Positions 7,268 to 13,994 of a DNA stretch of 13,994 nucleotides are shown in pieces. The notes under the pieces are model-generated. The model saw only the letters and a program-made list of their open reading frames with translations. It did not search any database and was not told the origin of the DNA. The stretch spans positions 1 through 13,994 of the forward strand of contig JAOZRC010000067.1 in the NCBI GenBank assembly GCA_029940345.1. Direction: 5' to 3'. The stretch's first letter is position 1, and each line of letters opens with the position of its first letter. Source of the DNA: Desulfobacterales bacterium (GTDB lineage Bacteria; Desulfobacterota; Desulfobacteria; Desulfobacterales; JAUCGF01). The position numbers were made by a program, and so were the translations under genes.

Positions 7268-7710
7268 GGATTTAAAAATTGTATTAAACTGGTTTTAGAT
7301 TGATATGGTGATGAGTTATTTCAATTATTGTAACTCACGGAACTTTCGCAAATTTAAAGTGTACAGTATTCCGATATTTTGTAATATTATTATATCCTCG
7401 TCAGTCATAAGTTCTTATAAGTTACTGAAAGCATTGAAACCGAAAATATGGTATTGAATTTATAAGTTTCAATCAATTCAAGGGGTTACGTGACAACTTG
7501 AAACTTAACACTCAAAACGTGTAACTGACGAGTTATATCGTATCACATAGCCGAACAGTGTCAAGGAAACAGTCTTAGCGGTCAAAATTGTTACGCATAC
7601 ACATAATATCTTGTAACGTTAAGTTTTTTATGATACATAGCGTGTAAAAAGAATTAAACTTTGAAAGAGCATCAATTAAATTATCAGATACTTATAAGGA
7701 AAGCGAATCA
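7268..7710. other. Divergent intergenic region carrying a MITE-like element
   Basis: 443 bases lie between divergent msbA and the small four-cysteine gene. About a third is the element at 7397-7532 plus its direct repeats. On the msbA side there is a 6-bp dyad GAGTTA/TAACTC (7313-7318, 7331-7336), about 50-70 bases upstream of the msbA start. It could be an operator or chance. I see no convincing -35/-10 pair for either gene and no further coding frame. Confidence 0.6.
7390..7539. mobile_element. 136-bp MITE-like element, copy 1, with 7-bp target duplication
   Basis: The element spans 7397-7532. Its ends are inverted: the left starts CTCGTCAGTCATAAGTTCT, and the right arm, reverse-complemented, starts CTCGTCAGTTACACGTTTT (15 of 19 identical, first 9 perfect). 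It is flanked by perfect direct repeats TTATATC at 7390-7396 and 7533-7539, the mark of transposition. It has no coding capacity, so it must move with a transposase supplied elsewhere. It aligns over much of its length with the reverse complement of the element at 13792-13927 and has exactly the same size. Confidence 0.85.
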
Positions 7711-7875
7711 ATGTCGGAAAAATATCCTGAATGCCCTCTTTATAACCCTTTAAATTGTAAAGAGTATTATAATCCCAAGATATGCGCTTTTGTCAAAAAA
7801 GATAAGATATGTCTCAAAAAAAAGAAACCCAAGCCGAAGAAAAAAAATAACGCGATTAAAGAAACACAGGGCTAG
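7711..7875 (+). CDS. Small four-cysteine basic protein, function unknown
   Basis: A 54-residue frame starting MSEKYPECPLYNPLNCKEYY, with ATG at 7711 preceded by AAGGAAAG at an ideal distance. It has four cysteines (C8, C16, C25, C34) spaced 7, 8 and 8 residues apart in a CPLY...NC...ICAF...ICLKKKK pattern. The tail (about 35-45) is almost all lysine and proline. Evenly spaced cysteines suggest a small metal-binding (zinc or iron-sulfur) module, and the basic tail suggests nucleic acid contact; both are inference. It resembles short uncharacterised proteins I associate with syntrophic Desulfobacterota. It ends 11 bases before the convergent end of algH. There is no signal peptide. Confidence 0.75.
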   Translation: MSEKYPECPLYNPLNCKEYYNPKICAFVKKDKICLKKKKPKPKKKNNAIKETQG

Positions 7876-7886
7876 AGTGTTCGGTT

Positions 7887-8456
7887 TCAGGCATGACCGG
7901 CTGTATTCGACAACATATCAGGGTCTATTCCCAATTTGTTGATAGCCGTTTCCCATCTCATTTCCACGGGCGTATTAAATAATATTTCTTCAAAAACGTG
8001 GCTTATCAGCCATATATTTTCCATTATTTCCGCTTCCAGTTGGCCGGGGCCCCAGCCTGCGCATCCCAAAGTGATTAAAAAGGACTGCGGCCCCCGGTCA
8101 GTTGCAATGGCCTTGATTATATCCGTTGACCGACTCATGGCCAAGGATGGGGTGATCAGAAAACTGCCCTGCCAGTTCAAGGGTGGACCGTGAAGGATAA
8201 ATATCTCGCCCATATGAACCGGCCCGCCAATGAATATGGGAATCTCAGCCGCATTGGCCGAGTAGTCCATATTAAGCCCCTCAAAAAGATCCTTTCCGAA
8301 AATGACAGTTCCTATCCGGTTGATTGAAATCCCCACGGCACCGTCCTGCGTGTGTTCGCAAATACAGGTGACGGTTTTCGCAAAATTCGGGTCAGCCAGA
8401 CCGGGCATAGCCAAAATAAACTGGCCTTTTAAATAAGACGTCGATTGTGTTTCCAC
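7887..8456 (-). CDS. AlgH/YqgE family protein (UPF0301)
   Basis: A 189-residue cytoplasmic protein of the AlgH/YqgE family, at the usual length of about 185. It shows the family N-terminus LKGQFILAMPGLADPNFAKTV (residues 9-29), CICEHTQDGAVGISINR, the IFIGGPVHMGEIFILH segment and the LGCAGWGPGQLEAEI signature (about 129-143). The molecular role of the family is unsettled; AlgH was linked genetically to alginate regulation in Pseudomonas. The start is GTG at 8456, supported by AGAGGAA a few bases upstream. No neighbour shares its operon: the facing gene is the small four-cysteine protein, and an inverted repeat lies directly upstream. Confidence 0.93.
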   Translation of the reverse strand: METQSTSYLKGQFILAMPGLADPNFAKTVTCICEHTQDGAVGISINRIGTVIFGKDLFEGLNMDYSANAAEIPIFIGGPVHMGEIFILHGPPLNWQGSFLITPSLAMSRSTDIIKAIATDRGPQSFLITLGCAGWGPGQLEAEIMENIWLISHVFEEILFNTPVEMRWETAINKLGIDPDMLSNTAGHA

Positions 8457-8471
8457 TGCTTCCTCTCTCTG

Positions 8472-8583
8472 TTCTGAATAATAAATAACCGTTCATAAGT
8501 TTTCCTGTGTTTAACCCAGATTATTATAGGAACAGTGGCGAAAAGAACCAGAAAACTTATGGCCGGTTACTTATGATTGACGC
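8472..8583. repeat. Large imperfect inverted repeat, possible decayed MITE relative
   Basis: The core arms TAACCGttCATAAGTTTTC (8486-8504) and its inverted partner at 8551-8569 match at 17 of 19 positions. With flanks, 25 of 33 positions match around a 46-base centre. The outermost right end, reverse-complemented, reads CGTCAATCATAAG. This differs at one base from CGTCAGTCATAAG in the terminus of the 136-bp elements. No direct repeat flanks it, and the left outer end is poorly conserved. Relatedness to that family is therefore tentative. Confidence 0.55.
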
Positions 8584-8685
8584 AAAATAACTGCAGTATG
8601 GAATTAAAAGTGATATTTTTCAAGTTTTTTCCCAAAATGCTGCCAAACATTAATCTGTTTAGAATCAAAGTCAAATCCTAAAAGA

Positions 8686-8714
8686 TTGACATGCCATGGG
8701 GGGGATGATATAGA
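8686..8714 (+). promoter_or_regulatory. Predicted sigma70-type promoter of tatA
   Basis: A perfect TTGACA (8686-8691), a 17-base spacer and TATAGA (8709-8714, 4 of 6 to consensus). A start near 8721 would give a leader of about 86 bases before tatA. Confidence 0.6.
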
Positions 8715-8806
8715 GCGTGATATTTTGGCTTTGCGATTAATAGGGAGTGCTTTTATTTGATCTGTAAATTTATTTTACAATGTCGTTAAACGACTAGGAG
8801 GCTGTT

Positions 8807-8989
8807 ATGTTTGGAATAGGTATGTGGGAACTTGGCTTTATTCTGATAATTGTTTTAATTATTTTCGGGGCCGGAAAACTTCCGGAAATCGGCACAGGAA
8901 TGGGTAAAGCGATTCGAAATTTTAAAGGTGCCACTTCGGATTCGGAAAAAAAAGAACATGAAAAGATTGACGATAAATCCAATGCTTAA
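8807..8989 (+). CDS. tatA: Twin-arginine translocase subunit TatA/TatE
   Basis: TatA polymerises into the pore-forming or membrane-thinning part of the Tat system, which exports folded proteins with twin-arginine signals. The 60-residue protein has one N-terminal helix (about 5-20, [18 protein letters not shown]), the conserved FGxGKLPEIG hinge (20-29), the amphipathic helix ending in RNFKG (37-41), and a charged tail rich in D, E and K. AGGAGG lies 5 bases before the ATG, and a good sigma70 promoter lies upstream. No tatB or tatC is nearby, so it is a stand-alone gene like many Desulfobacterota tatA copies. The length fits the short end of the family. Confidence 0.95.
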   Translation: MFGIGMWELGFILIIVLIIFGAGKLPEIGTGMGKAIRNFKGATSDSEKKEHEKIDDKSNA

Positions 8990-9094
8990 TATTTGCTCTA
9001 AGAGTTTAATCTTATAACAGCGAAATATTGAATGATCTTTTTATTTTAACAAAAACCACAGCGCATTAAGCATAACTTCTCAACCTTTCCCACA

Positions 9095-10597
9095 ATGATT
9101 CAACTTCCCAAATTAAATTTCTACACCCGGGAATGCAATACAAATTTTGGGATAAATTTTACAGTGAAACACTTATCAATTTTAGTTTTGTTTGCAATCC
9201 TGGTCGGTGTGGCTCCGAACGGTTTACTGGCAAAATGTATCCGTGGAGATTGTCAAAATGGCCCCGGTGTTATGATGCTTCCAGGCGGTGAGCAGTATAG
9301 CGGCCAATGGAAAAACGGAAAATTTGACGGCCAGGGAACCTACACCTTTTCAAGCGGGAAAAAATATATTGGGAACTGGTGCCAAAACCAACGCGATGGC
9401 CAAGGGATAATAACATATAACAATGGCGACCAATATAACGGTCATTGGCGCAATGGTAAACATCATGGCTATGGTGTTATGCATTTCACCAGTGGCCAAT
9501 TATTTACGGGGCATTGGGAGAACGGCAAGATCAATGGCCATGGAACCATGAATGATCCTGATGGCAAACAATATATCGGCGAATGGCAAGACGGACAGTT
9601 AAACGGTCAGGGAACGCTTATTTTCCCTTCAGGCGCTAGATATAGCGGACTTTGGTTAGATGGGACGCAAAATGGTCAGGGTTCCATGCGCTACGCTGAT
9701 GGTGGAAAATATGTTGGTGATTGGAAGGATGGTGAACGGTGCGGTCAAGGTACGCTTAGGCTTTCCGATGGACAAACCTACACGGGACAATGGCGTAAGG
9801 ATGTTTTTAACGGTCAGGGAACGATGCTCTTTGCCAATGGCGATGTGTATGTCGGTGACTGGAAAGATGGCAAATTCCATAGACATGGCGTCATGAATTT
9901 TGATAGCGGTAAAAAATACACGGGTAGCTGGGAAAAGGGAAAATTCCATGGCTACGGAATGATGAAATTTGCCAATGGTGATAAATATAACGGAGAATGG
10001 GTAATGGGTAAAATTACGGGTAAAGGGGTGATGCACTATTCCGAAGGCCGTCGCTATTCCGGACAATGGGTGAATAATCAGTTTAACGGTAAAGGCGTTA
10101 TGCACTTCGCGAATGGGTCCCAATACGATGGGCATTGGGAAAATGGCAACTTTGAGGGACTGGGAGCCATGCTATTTCCTGATGGTAAAAAATATAACGG
10201 CTCCTGGTCCGCAGGTAAATACCATGGCCAAGGTACATTCGTTCATCCTGATGGCCAGACATATAAAGGCGCTTGGAAAAATGGCATTCGTCAAGGGCAA
10301 GGCGTTATGATCTATCCCAGCGGGTGTAAATATTCAGGTCAATGGAAAAAAGACAGGTATAATGGCAAGGGAACGATGACCTTGGCCGATGGTTCCAAAT
10401 ACATTGGCAATTGGAAAAATGGCCGTTTTTGCGGTAAAGGAACCATGCTTTATGCGGACGGGAAAAAATATGTTGGCCAGTGGAGAAATGATAATTGTAA
10501 CGGCAAAGGTACGTTAATATTTCCTGATGGCCGTAAGTATAAAGGCGTATGGAAAAATGGTAAGTTTTATAAAAAAACCACAAAAAAGAAAAAGTAG
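9095..10597 (+). CDS. Exported protein of 19 tandem MORN repeats
   Basis: The frame is 500 residues from ATG at 9095, but a Sec-type signal peptide starts at residue 24 (VKHLSILVLFAILVGVAPNGLLA, then KC). GTG at 9164 is therefore an attractive alternative start; neither site has a clear Shine-Dalgarno sequence. After a short Cys-containing segment (CIRGDCQNGPG) the whole protein is MORN repeats, each with one YxGxW motif. I count 19 (EQYSGQW to RKYKGVW) in strict 23-residue phase, ending in a lysine-rich tail (KKTTKKKK). MORN repeats form an extended beta-hairpin solenoid that binds proteins or lipids; no enzymatic domain is present. The cysteine near the cleavage site lacks a proper lipobox, so a soluble periplasmic or secreted protein is more likely than a lipoprotein. 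It lies 105 bases after tatA but has no twin-arginine signal. Confidence 0.9.
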   Translation: MIQLPKLNFYTRECNTNFGINFTVKHLSILVLFAILVGVAPNGLLAKCIRGDCQNGPGVMMLPGGEQYSGQWKNGKFDGQGTYTFSSGKKYIGNWCQNQRDGQGIITYNNGDQYNGHWRNGKHHGYGVMHFTSGQLFTGHWENGKINGHGTMNDPDGKQYIGEWQDGQLNGQGTLIFPSGARYSGLWLDGTQNGQGSMRYADGGKYVGDWKDGERCGQGTLRLSDGQTYTGQWRKDVFNGQGTMLFANGDVYVGDWKDGKFHRHGVMNFDSGKKYTGSWEKGKFHGYGMMKFANGDKYNGEWVMGKITGKGVMHYSEGRRYSGQWVNNQFNGKGVMHFANGSQYDGHWENGNFEGLGAMLFPDGKKYNGSWSAGKYHGQGTFVHPDGQTYKGAWKNGIRQGQGVMIYPSGCKYSGQWKKDRYNGKGTMTLADGSKYIGNWKNGRFCGKGTMLYADGKKYVGQWRNDNCNGKGTLIFPDGRKYKGVWKNGKFYKKTTKKKK

Positions 10598-10613
10598 TAT
10601 CTTATTCAAATTC

Positions 10614-10802
10614 AGGCATCCTTCATATCAGTCTAAAAGTAGTTTACACTTTTGAAGGAGTGCGGCCCTTAACGAACTGCTAATAAACACGAATGATTGA
10701 TTTTTATCAGAGTTCATTAGCGTTTATTCGTGGTTCGCATTTCTTTATGACTACCTAATTGTTAACTGGAAAATGAAGGATGCCTAAAGTTGTTTACACT
10801 TT
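10614..10802. repeat. Nested inverted and direct repeats between the MORN and kinase genes
   Basis: Three layers occur in this convergent intergenic region. First, a perfect 13-bp inverted repeat, AGGCATCCTTCAT (10614-10626) and ATGAAGGATGCCT (10773-10785). Second, a 17-bp direct repeat, AAAGTAGTTTACACTTT (10636-10652) and AAAGTTGTTTACACTTT (10786-10802), 16 of 17 identical, the second overlapping the kinase stop codon. Third, an interrupted hairpin at 10674-10736 made of GAAC/GTTC, AATAAAC/GTTTATT and AATG/CATT arms. The hairpin arms resemble the CACGAATAAAC-type dispersed repeats of some bacterial genomes (recollection). It could act as a bidirectional transcription barrier. Confidence 0.7.
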
Positions 10803-12006
10803 AAATGATTTCCTCCACGGGCAGAGCAACTATAAATTGACTCCCGGAACCCGAGGGATTCTGTTCCGCCCAGATATCACCTTGATGGCCTTCGATAATC
10901 TTACGGCAAATTGCCAGACCGATGCCTTTACCACCTGCGCCTGTTTTGGTTTTGCTGCTTTGAATAAAGCTGTCAAAAATATTCTGGCATTCTGCCAGGG
11001 GAATTCCGATGCCTTGATCAATAAAAAATATTTTTACAGCCGGAATCTTGGTGTTGTCAGTTGTTTCAATTTGGCCTTTCTGAACACGAATCGTTATCTT
11101 CTTGCCTTCAGGGGAAAATTGCACCGCATTTGAAATAAGATGATGAAACACTTCGCGTATTTTCATCTGATCGCAAAAAATCTTTTCCTCTGACAAGGGC
11201 TCTGTCAATTCCACGGAGAGTTGCTTCGCGCGCACCTCCGAATATAAATCGGCAATCACCGAATTAATAATTGGCAGCGTATCATATTGTTTTTTTTTGT
11301 ATTTTACCCGTCCGGTTTCCAAACTGGCCAGCTCCAAAATAGAAGCCAGCAATTGCATCAACCTTTCCCCGCAAATGCCGATTTGTTTAAAATAAGTCAG
11401 AAATTTATCACGCGTCGCTTTCTCTATATTCCTGATTCCAAAATCAGAATAATTCAAAATACCATGTAAAGGCGTCCGAATTTCATGGGACATATTGGCT
11501 AGAAATTCGCTTTTGGCAAGATTGGCGGCTTCCGCCATCTCTTTGGCAATTTTTAATTCCGCTGTGCGTTCCTGAACCCGTTTTTCCAGATGTTCCCGGT
11601 GCCGTTTCAGTTCTTCCTGCGCATATTTCAATTTGAGATGGGTGTTGATACGGGCAAACACTTCAGCTCGCTGAAAGGGTTTGGTTATGAAATCAACCCC
11701 TCCTGCTTCAAAGCCCTTCAGCTTATCATCAATGTCACTGAGAGCGCTGATAAAGATAATTGGCGTCTCTTTTGTCCCTGGCTGGCGTTTTAGCCGACGG
11801 CAGACTTCATAGCCATCCATTTCGGGCATAACGACATCCATCAGAATCAGATCAGGAGCTCTTTGAGCGGCCACTTCCAAGGCAGCGATTCCATCTCGGG
11901 CCACCTGGAGATGATAATTCTTACTTCTGAGCATATCTGCCAGAATTTGTAAATTGCCCAAACTATCATCTACAATTAATATGAGTGAATTTGTATCGTT
12001 GACCAT
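10801..12006 (-). CDS. Hybrid sensor: response regulator receiver fused to histidine kinase
   Basis: A soluble 401-residue protein in the order REC (about 8-125), coiled coil (about 128-165), HisKA (166-235) and HATPase_c (about 270-398). In REC, D13/D14, phosphoacceptor D57 ([13 protein letters not shown]), S87 and K109 are all present. The H-box is [10 protein letters not shown] with H174. The ATPase has an N-box ([14 protein letters not shown]), DQGIGIP and GGKGIGLAI. All residues for both phosphotransfer halves are intact. With no transmembrane or PAS domain, it probably receives its signal through the REC domain from another kinase and relays it onward; no partner is visible nearby. ATG at 12006 is preceded by AAGGAAA. 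The radical SAM gene lies 197 bases upstream on the same strand. The stop lies inside a 17-bp direct repeat. Confidence 0.94.
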   Translation of the reverse strand: MVNDTNSLILIVDDSLGNLQILADMLRSKNYHLQVARDGIAALEVAAQRAPDLILMDVVMPEMDGYEVCRRLKRQPGTKETPIIFISALSDIDDKLKGFEAGGVDFITKPFQRAEVFARINTHLKLKYAQEELKRHREHLEKRVQERTAELKIAKEMAEAANLAKSEFLANMSHEIRTPLHGILNYSDFGIRNIEKATRDKFLTYFKQIGICGERLMQLLASILELASLETGRVKYKKKQYDTLPIINSVIADLYSEVRAKQLSVELTEPLSEEKIFCDQMKIREVFHHLISNAVQFSPEGKKITIRVQKGQIETTDNTKIPAVKIFFIDQGIGIPLAECQNIFDSFIQSSKTKTGAGGKGIGLAICRKIIEGHQGDIWAEQNPSGSGSQFIVALPVEEII

Positions 12007-12203
12007 GAAATTTTCCTTAAGATATCGAATTTGGAAATTCAGAGTTCAGATAACTACCCAATTTTAAGCCCGATTTTAGGATTTGGGTCAAAAGGCTTGG
12101 GGGATGCTTTTATTGAAAGGAAATACATCGACAACAGCCAAAACAATGAAACAAATCATCTGGATATTTCAGACATTTTATTGTGTAATCGGGCAGATAT
12201 TAT
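12007..12203. other. Gap between radical SAM and hybrid kinase genes
   Basis: 197 bases without a supported gene. A 6-bp dyad ACCCAA/TTGGGT (12056-12061, 12083-12088) lies 50-80 bases upstream of the kinase start and could be a regulatory site. No terminator-like hairpin with a T-run follows the radical SAM gene on its strand, so the two genes may be cotranscribed. Confidence 0.45.
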
Positions 12204-13559
12204 TCATGCGGCAATTAAATTTTTCAGATATGTGATCACTTCCCATGAAAAATTTTTCTGCTGACAAGGGAAGATAGCGTTATTCGTAAAAACCGGATCA
12301 GCTTCAAGATCATAACGTGAGGAGTTAACGGCTTCATCCCATAAAACGGTATGAGGGATCGGTGTATAGTAGGCCAATATAGGGCTTACACCACTTTTTT
12401 TTACCAATTTGATAGATGATTCAATTGAATAAAGTGTTTGTCCAGGTAAACCGACCAGCAAATAGGCACCCACCTGATTTTTTTTAAAACCGGCAGCTTT
12501 CAAATGCGCAACGGCTCTCCGGAATTCATCTGCTGTCACCTTGTTGTCTAATTTTTGCCTATCCCCAAAAAGGGCGCTTTCAAGCCCCAGACGCACTGTT
12601 TTAAACCCAACTTGAAACATCAGGTTCGCTGTCAAAGCAGTGATTTCACGAATATGAATCGCATTGGGCGTGTGAAACCTAAGCTTTAAACGGGCATTCA
12701 GAATTTTCTCCATTATCGGAACCGCGCGTTGGTCAGCATTTACTAAAAGCGCATCATCGTAAAACACGAAATCCTTAATGTTGTATTTCTGATGCCAGAA
12801 AATAATTTCCGACACGACAGTATCAGCACTTCGCTCCTGGAAAGAAGGGTTTAAATAGTGGGATGCACAGTAAGCGCACGCAAAGGGACATCCCGTGGAA
12901 GTGAGCAACGGAACAAATCCGATCTGTCGCTGAATATCCCAAGACGGATATGGATAGCTGTCCAAGTTAGCGGAATCAAATTGAAGACCGATATCAATAC
13001 CGCGGTCGGGTAAACCGGTGACATCGGCTACCACATTGAGTACCTCCGCATTGCAAACGCCCGAATATACTCGATCCGCACCCGAATGCTTTACGGCATG
13101 TTCATAGCAAAGGCTTGCATAAACACCACCTAATATCACAGGTGTATCGGGAAAACAATCCTTAATTAGCGCAATTGTTTCCTGTACCCCCGGATACCAG
13201 TAGGTCATCATTGACGAAACTAAAATCAGCGCCGGCTCCGGAACTGTTGCCAAATCATCATAAAGCCACTTTTTTTTAATCCCATAGCGGCTAAAACGCC
13301 TGTTAACGTCTTCCATTCCCTGGGGGCGCGCAATTCGTGTTTTTAAATAAGGGCCGCGACCTGATCGGGCAGTTGCCGATTGCGGTGATGACCGCGGATG
13401 GAAACGATCAAGACAGTCTATGTAGGTGACGGCAAATCCGTGGCTGCGTAAAATAGAAGCCAAAGATAACAGGCCCAGCGGCCGCGCCCAGAAATCATAA
13501 GCGGCAAAATCATGAATCCACGGATTAACTAATAGGATATTGGGTGCGTTTGAAAACAA
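12204..13559 (-). CDS. B12-binding-domain radical SAM protein
   Basis: A 451-residue protein. The N-terminal region (residues 5-180) has a Rossmann-like B12-binding fold pattern: NILLVNPW, LGLLSLASILRSHGFAVTYIDC, then LILVSSMMTYWYPG and VILGGVYAS (141-149). The radical SAM core begins with STGCPFACAYCAS, giving the CxxxCxxC cluster ligands C224, C228 and C231, followed by FVFYDDALL and LRLGLES strands. It should bind a 4Fe-4S cluster and SAM and generate a 5'-deoxyadenosyl radical. The DxHxxG cobalamin motif is not seen, as is common in this group, so cobalamin use is unproven. Substrate is unknown. TTG at 13559 is the only start that keeps NILLVNP near the N-terminus: an in-frame TAA lies 5 codons upstream and the next ATG is well inside the domain. 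No clear ribosome binding site is present. Confidence 0.88.
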   Translation of the reverse strand: MFSNAPNILLVNPWIHDFAAYDFWARPLGLLSLASILRSHGFAVTYIDCLDRFHPRSSPQSATARSGRGPYLKTRIARPQGMEDVNRRFSRYGIKKKWLYDDLATVPEPALILVSSMMTYWYPGVQETIALIKDCFPDTPVILGGVYASLCYEHAVKHSGADRVYSGVCNAEVLNVVADVTGLPDRGIDIGLQFDSANLDSYPYPSWDIQRQIGFVPLLTSTGCPFACAYCASHYLNPSFQERSADTVVSEIIFWHQKYNIKDFVFYDDALLVNADQRAVPIMEKILNARLKLRFHTPNAIHIREITALTANLMFQVGFKTVRLGLESALFGDRQKLDNKVTADEFRRAVAHLKAAGFKKNQVGAYLLVGLPGQTLYSIESSIKLVKKSGVSPILAYYTPIPHTVLWDEAVNSSRYDLEADPVFTNNAIFPCQQKNFSWEVITYLKNLIAA

Positions 13560-13621
13560 GTGTCTGAAGTTTTAAGTGCCTGAAGTTGTCGAATATAGTA
13601 TTCAACTTTTGTTTTTTCTGC

Positions 13622-13651
13622 TGGAACACGCAAACTGAAGTTTGCACTCTT
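13622..13651. repeat. Short palindromic repeat
   Basis: GCAAACT and AGTTTGC (13630-13636, 13639-13645) form a perfect dyad around GA. It is set in a GGAACAC...ACTC context that resembles dispersed GCAAACTTCAGTTTGC-type repeats I have seen in Desulfobacterota and other genomes (recollection). T-rich sequence follows, but the 2-base loop makes a terminator role doubtful. Confidence 0.5.
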
Positions 13652-13784
13652 TTATTTCGGAAAAACCAAAATCAGATTAGGATACTATTTAAATTGAATC
13701 CGCCACGATGCCACACACACATAATTATTTACAAAGCGTAATAATTGATTTATGAAGCACTCTTTTTCATATATTGATACCTTG

Positions 13785-13934
13785 TGTATTTCTCGACAGT
13801 CATAAGTTCTTCGTAATTTAGACAGCAAGTTTTATTAACTATCTGAAATAATAGGAAATTAATATTAGGCAGCCATTTTTAAAATATCAATAAATTCAGT
13901 AGGTTACAAGAACTTATGACTGACGAGTGTATTT
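13785..13934. mobile_element. 136-bp MITE-like element, copy 2, with 7-bp target duplication
   Basis: The element spans 13792-13927. The left end CTCGACAGTCATAAGTTCTT and the right end, reverse-complemented, are identical at 19 of 20 positions. It is flanked by perfect direct repeats TGTATTT at 13785-13791 and 13928-13934. It lies in the opposite orientation to the copy at 7397-7532: its reverse complement begins with the same 20 bases and then shares TAA, TACTGAA and ATTGA blocks at matching positions. No coding frame is present. Confidence 0.88.
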
Positions 13935-13994
13935 AAAGTTTGATTTTATTACATTTGGCATGAAAAGTTCAAGTAAAATTTTAAATTCGGAATT

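Larger units (their letters stand above)
8457..8806. other. Divergent intergenic region (algH / tatA)
   Basis: 350 bases hold a large imperfect inverted repeat (8472-8583) close to the algH start and a good promoter for tatA (8686-8714). Between them (about 8590-8680) I see only AT-rich sequence with no frame or dyad worth naming. A small GTCG/CGAC hairpin lies just upstream of the tatA ribosome binding site. Confidence 0.6.
13560..13994. other. Intergenic region with palindromic repeat and MITE-like element
   Basis: 435 bases to the right edge without a supported gene. The stretch holds a short perfect hairpin repeat (13630-13645) and the second 136-bp element (13792-13927). The remainder is AT-rich. 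TAATAATTGATTTA near 13740 also occurs near 4124, probably by chance in AT-rich DNA. Any promoter for the radical SAM gene should be in the first 100 bases, but I see no convincing one. Confidence 0.55.

Noticed and set aside
9230..9240. Lipoprotein signal at LLAKC of the MORN protein
   Set aside because: A lysine precedes the cysteine, where a lipobox needs a small residue, so signal peptidase I cleavage is more likely.
9656..10135. 159-residue antisense frame across the MORN gene
   Set aside because: A long antisense frame is expected from the repetitive codon pattern of the MORN array; its product is only the repeat read backward.
9284..10570. 69-bp periodicity resembling a tandem repeat or CRISPR-like array
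   Set aside because: The period is fully explained by the 23-residue MORN repeats in one intact coding frame. There are no identical repeats with unique spacers.
12031..12264. 77-residue plus-strand frame between the kinase and radical SAM genes
   Set aside because: It needs a TTG start with no Shine-Dalgarno sequence and overlaps the end of the radical SAM gene by about 60 bases. It is not convincing without conservation evidence.

Overview
The window reads as a chromosomal stretch of a moderately AT-rich, Gram-negative, probably anaerobic bacterium. The gene set (a TRAP dicarboxylate-type transporter, an MsbA-type lipid A flippase, TatA, AlgH/YqgE, a divergent GrpE, a B12-type radical SAM protein and a hybrid sensor kinase) and the style of the proteins suggest Desulfobacterota, perhaps a Syntrophales-like lineage. 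That assignment is an inference from protein flavour; there is no rRNA to confirm it. I see no tRNA, rRNA, CRISPR array, prophage or intact transposase.

Left part (1-3813), all on the minus strand: dctP-dctQ-dctM of a TRAP transporter, then a possible small reading frame directly after the dctM stop, then a divergent grpE that runs off the left edge. Between dctP and dctQ lies a perfect palindromic repeat that seems to have replaced the normal upstream region of dctQ. A 455-base divergent intergenic region follows (3814-4268). It carries an operator-like palindrome, and a hairpin just before a plus-strand Hsp20 gene that ends in a clear intrinsic terminator.

Middle part (4816-8989): a minus-strand pair, msbA followed 31 bases later by a PAP2 phosphatase. 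This fits lipid A export plus periplasmic dephosphorylation of a lipid phosphate. Next come a plus-strand 54-residue four-cysteine protein, convergent algH/yqgE, and a stand-alone tatA with a good sigma70-type promoter.

Right part (9095-13994): an exported protein made almost wholly of 19 tandem 23-residue MORN repeats, a convergent repeat-rich intergenic region, a REC-HisKA-HATPase hybrid kinase, and a radical SAM protein with an N-terminal B12-binding-like domain.

The most notable structure is non-coding. Two diverged 136-bp elements (7397-7532 and 13792-13927) lie in opposite orientation. Both have CTCGwCAGT-type terminal inverted repeats, and each is flanked by its own perfect 7-bp direct repeat (TTATATC and TGTATTT). 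They look like a MITE family mobilised in trans. A third inverted-repeat structure at 8472-8583 has an outer end resembling the MITE terminus and may be a decayed relative.
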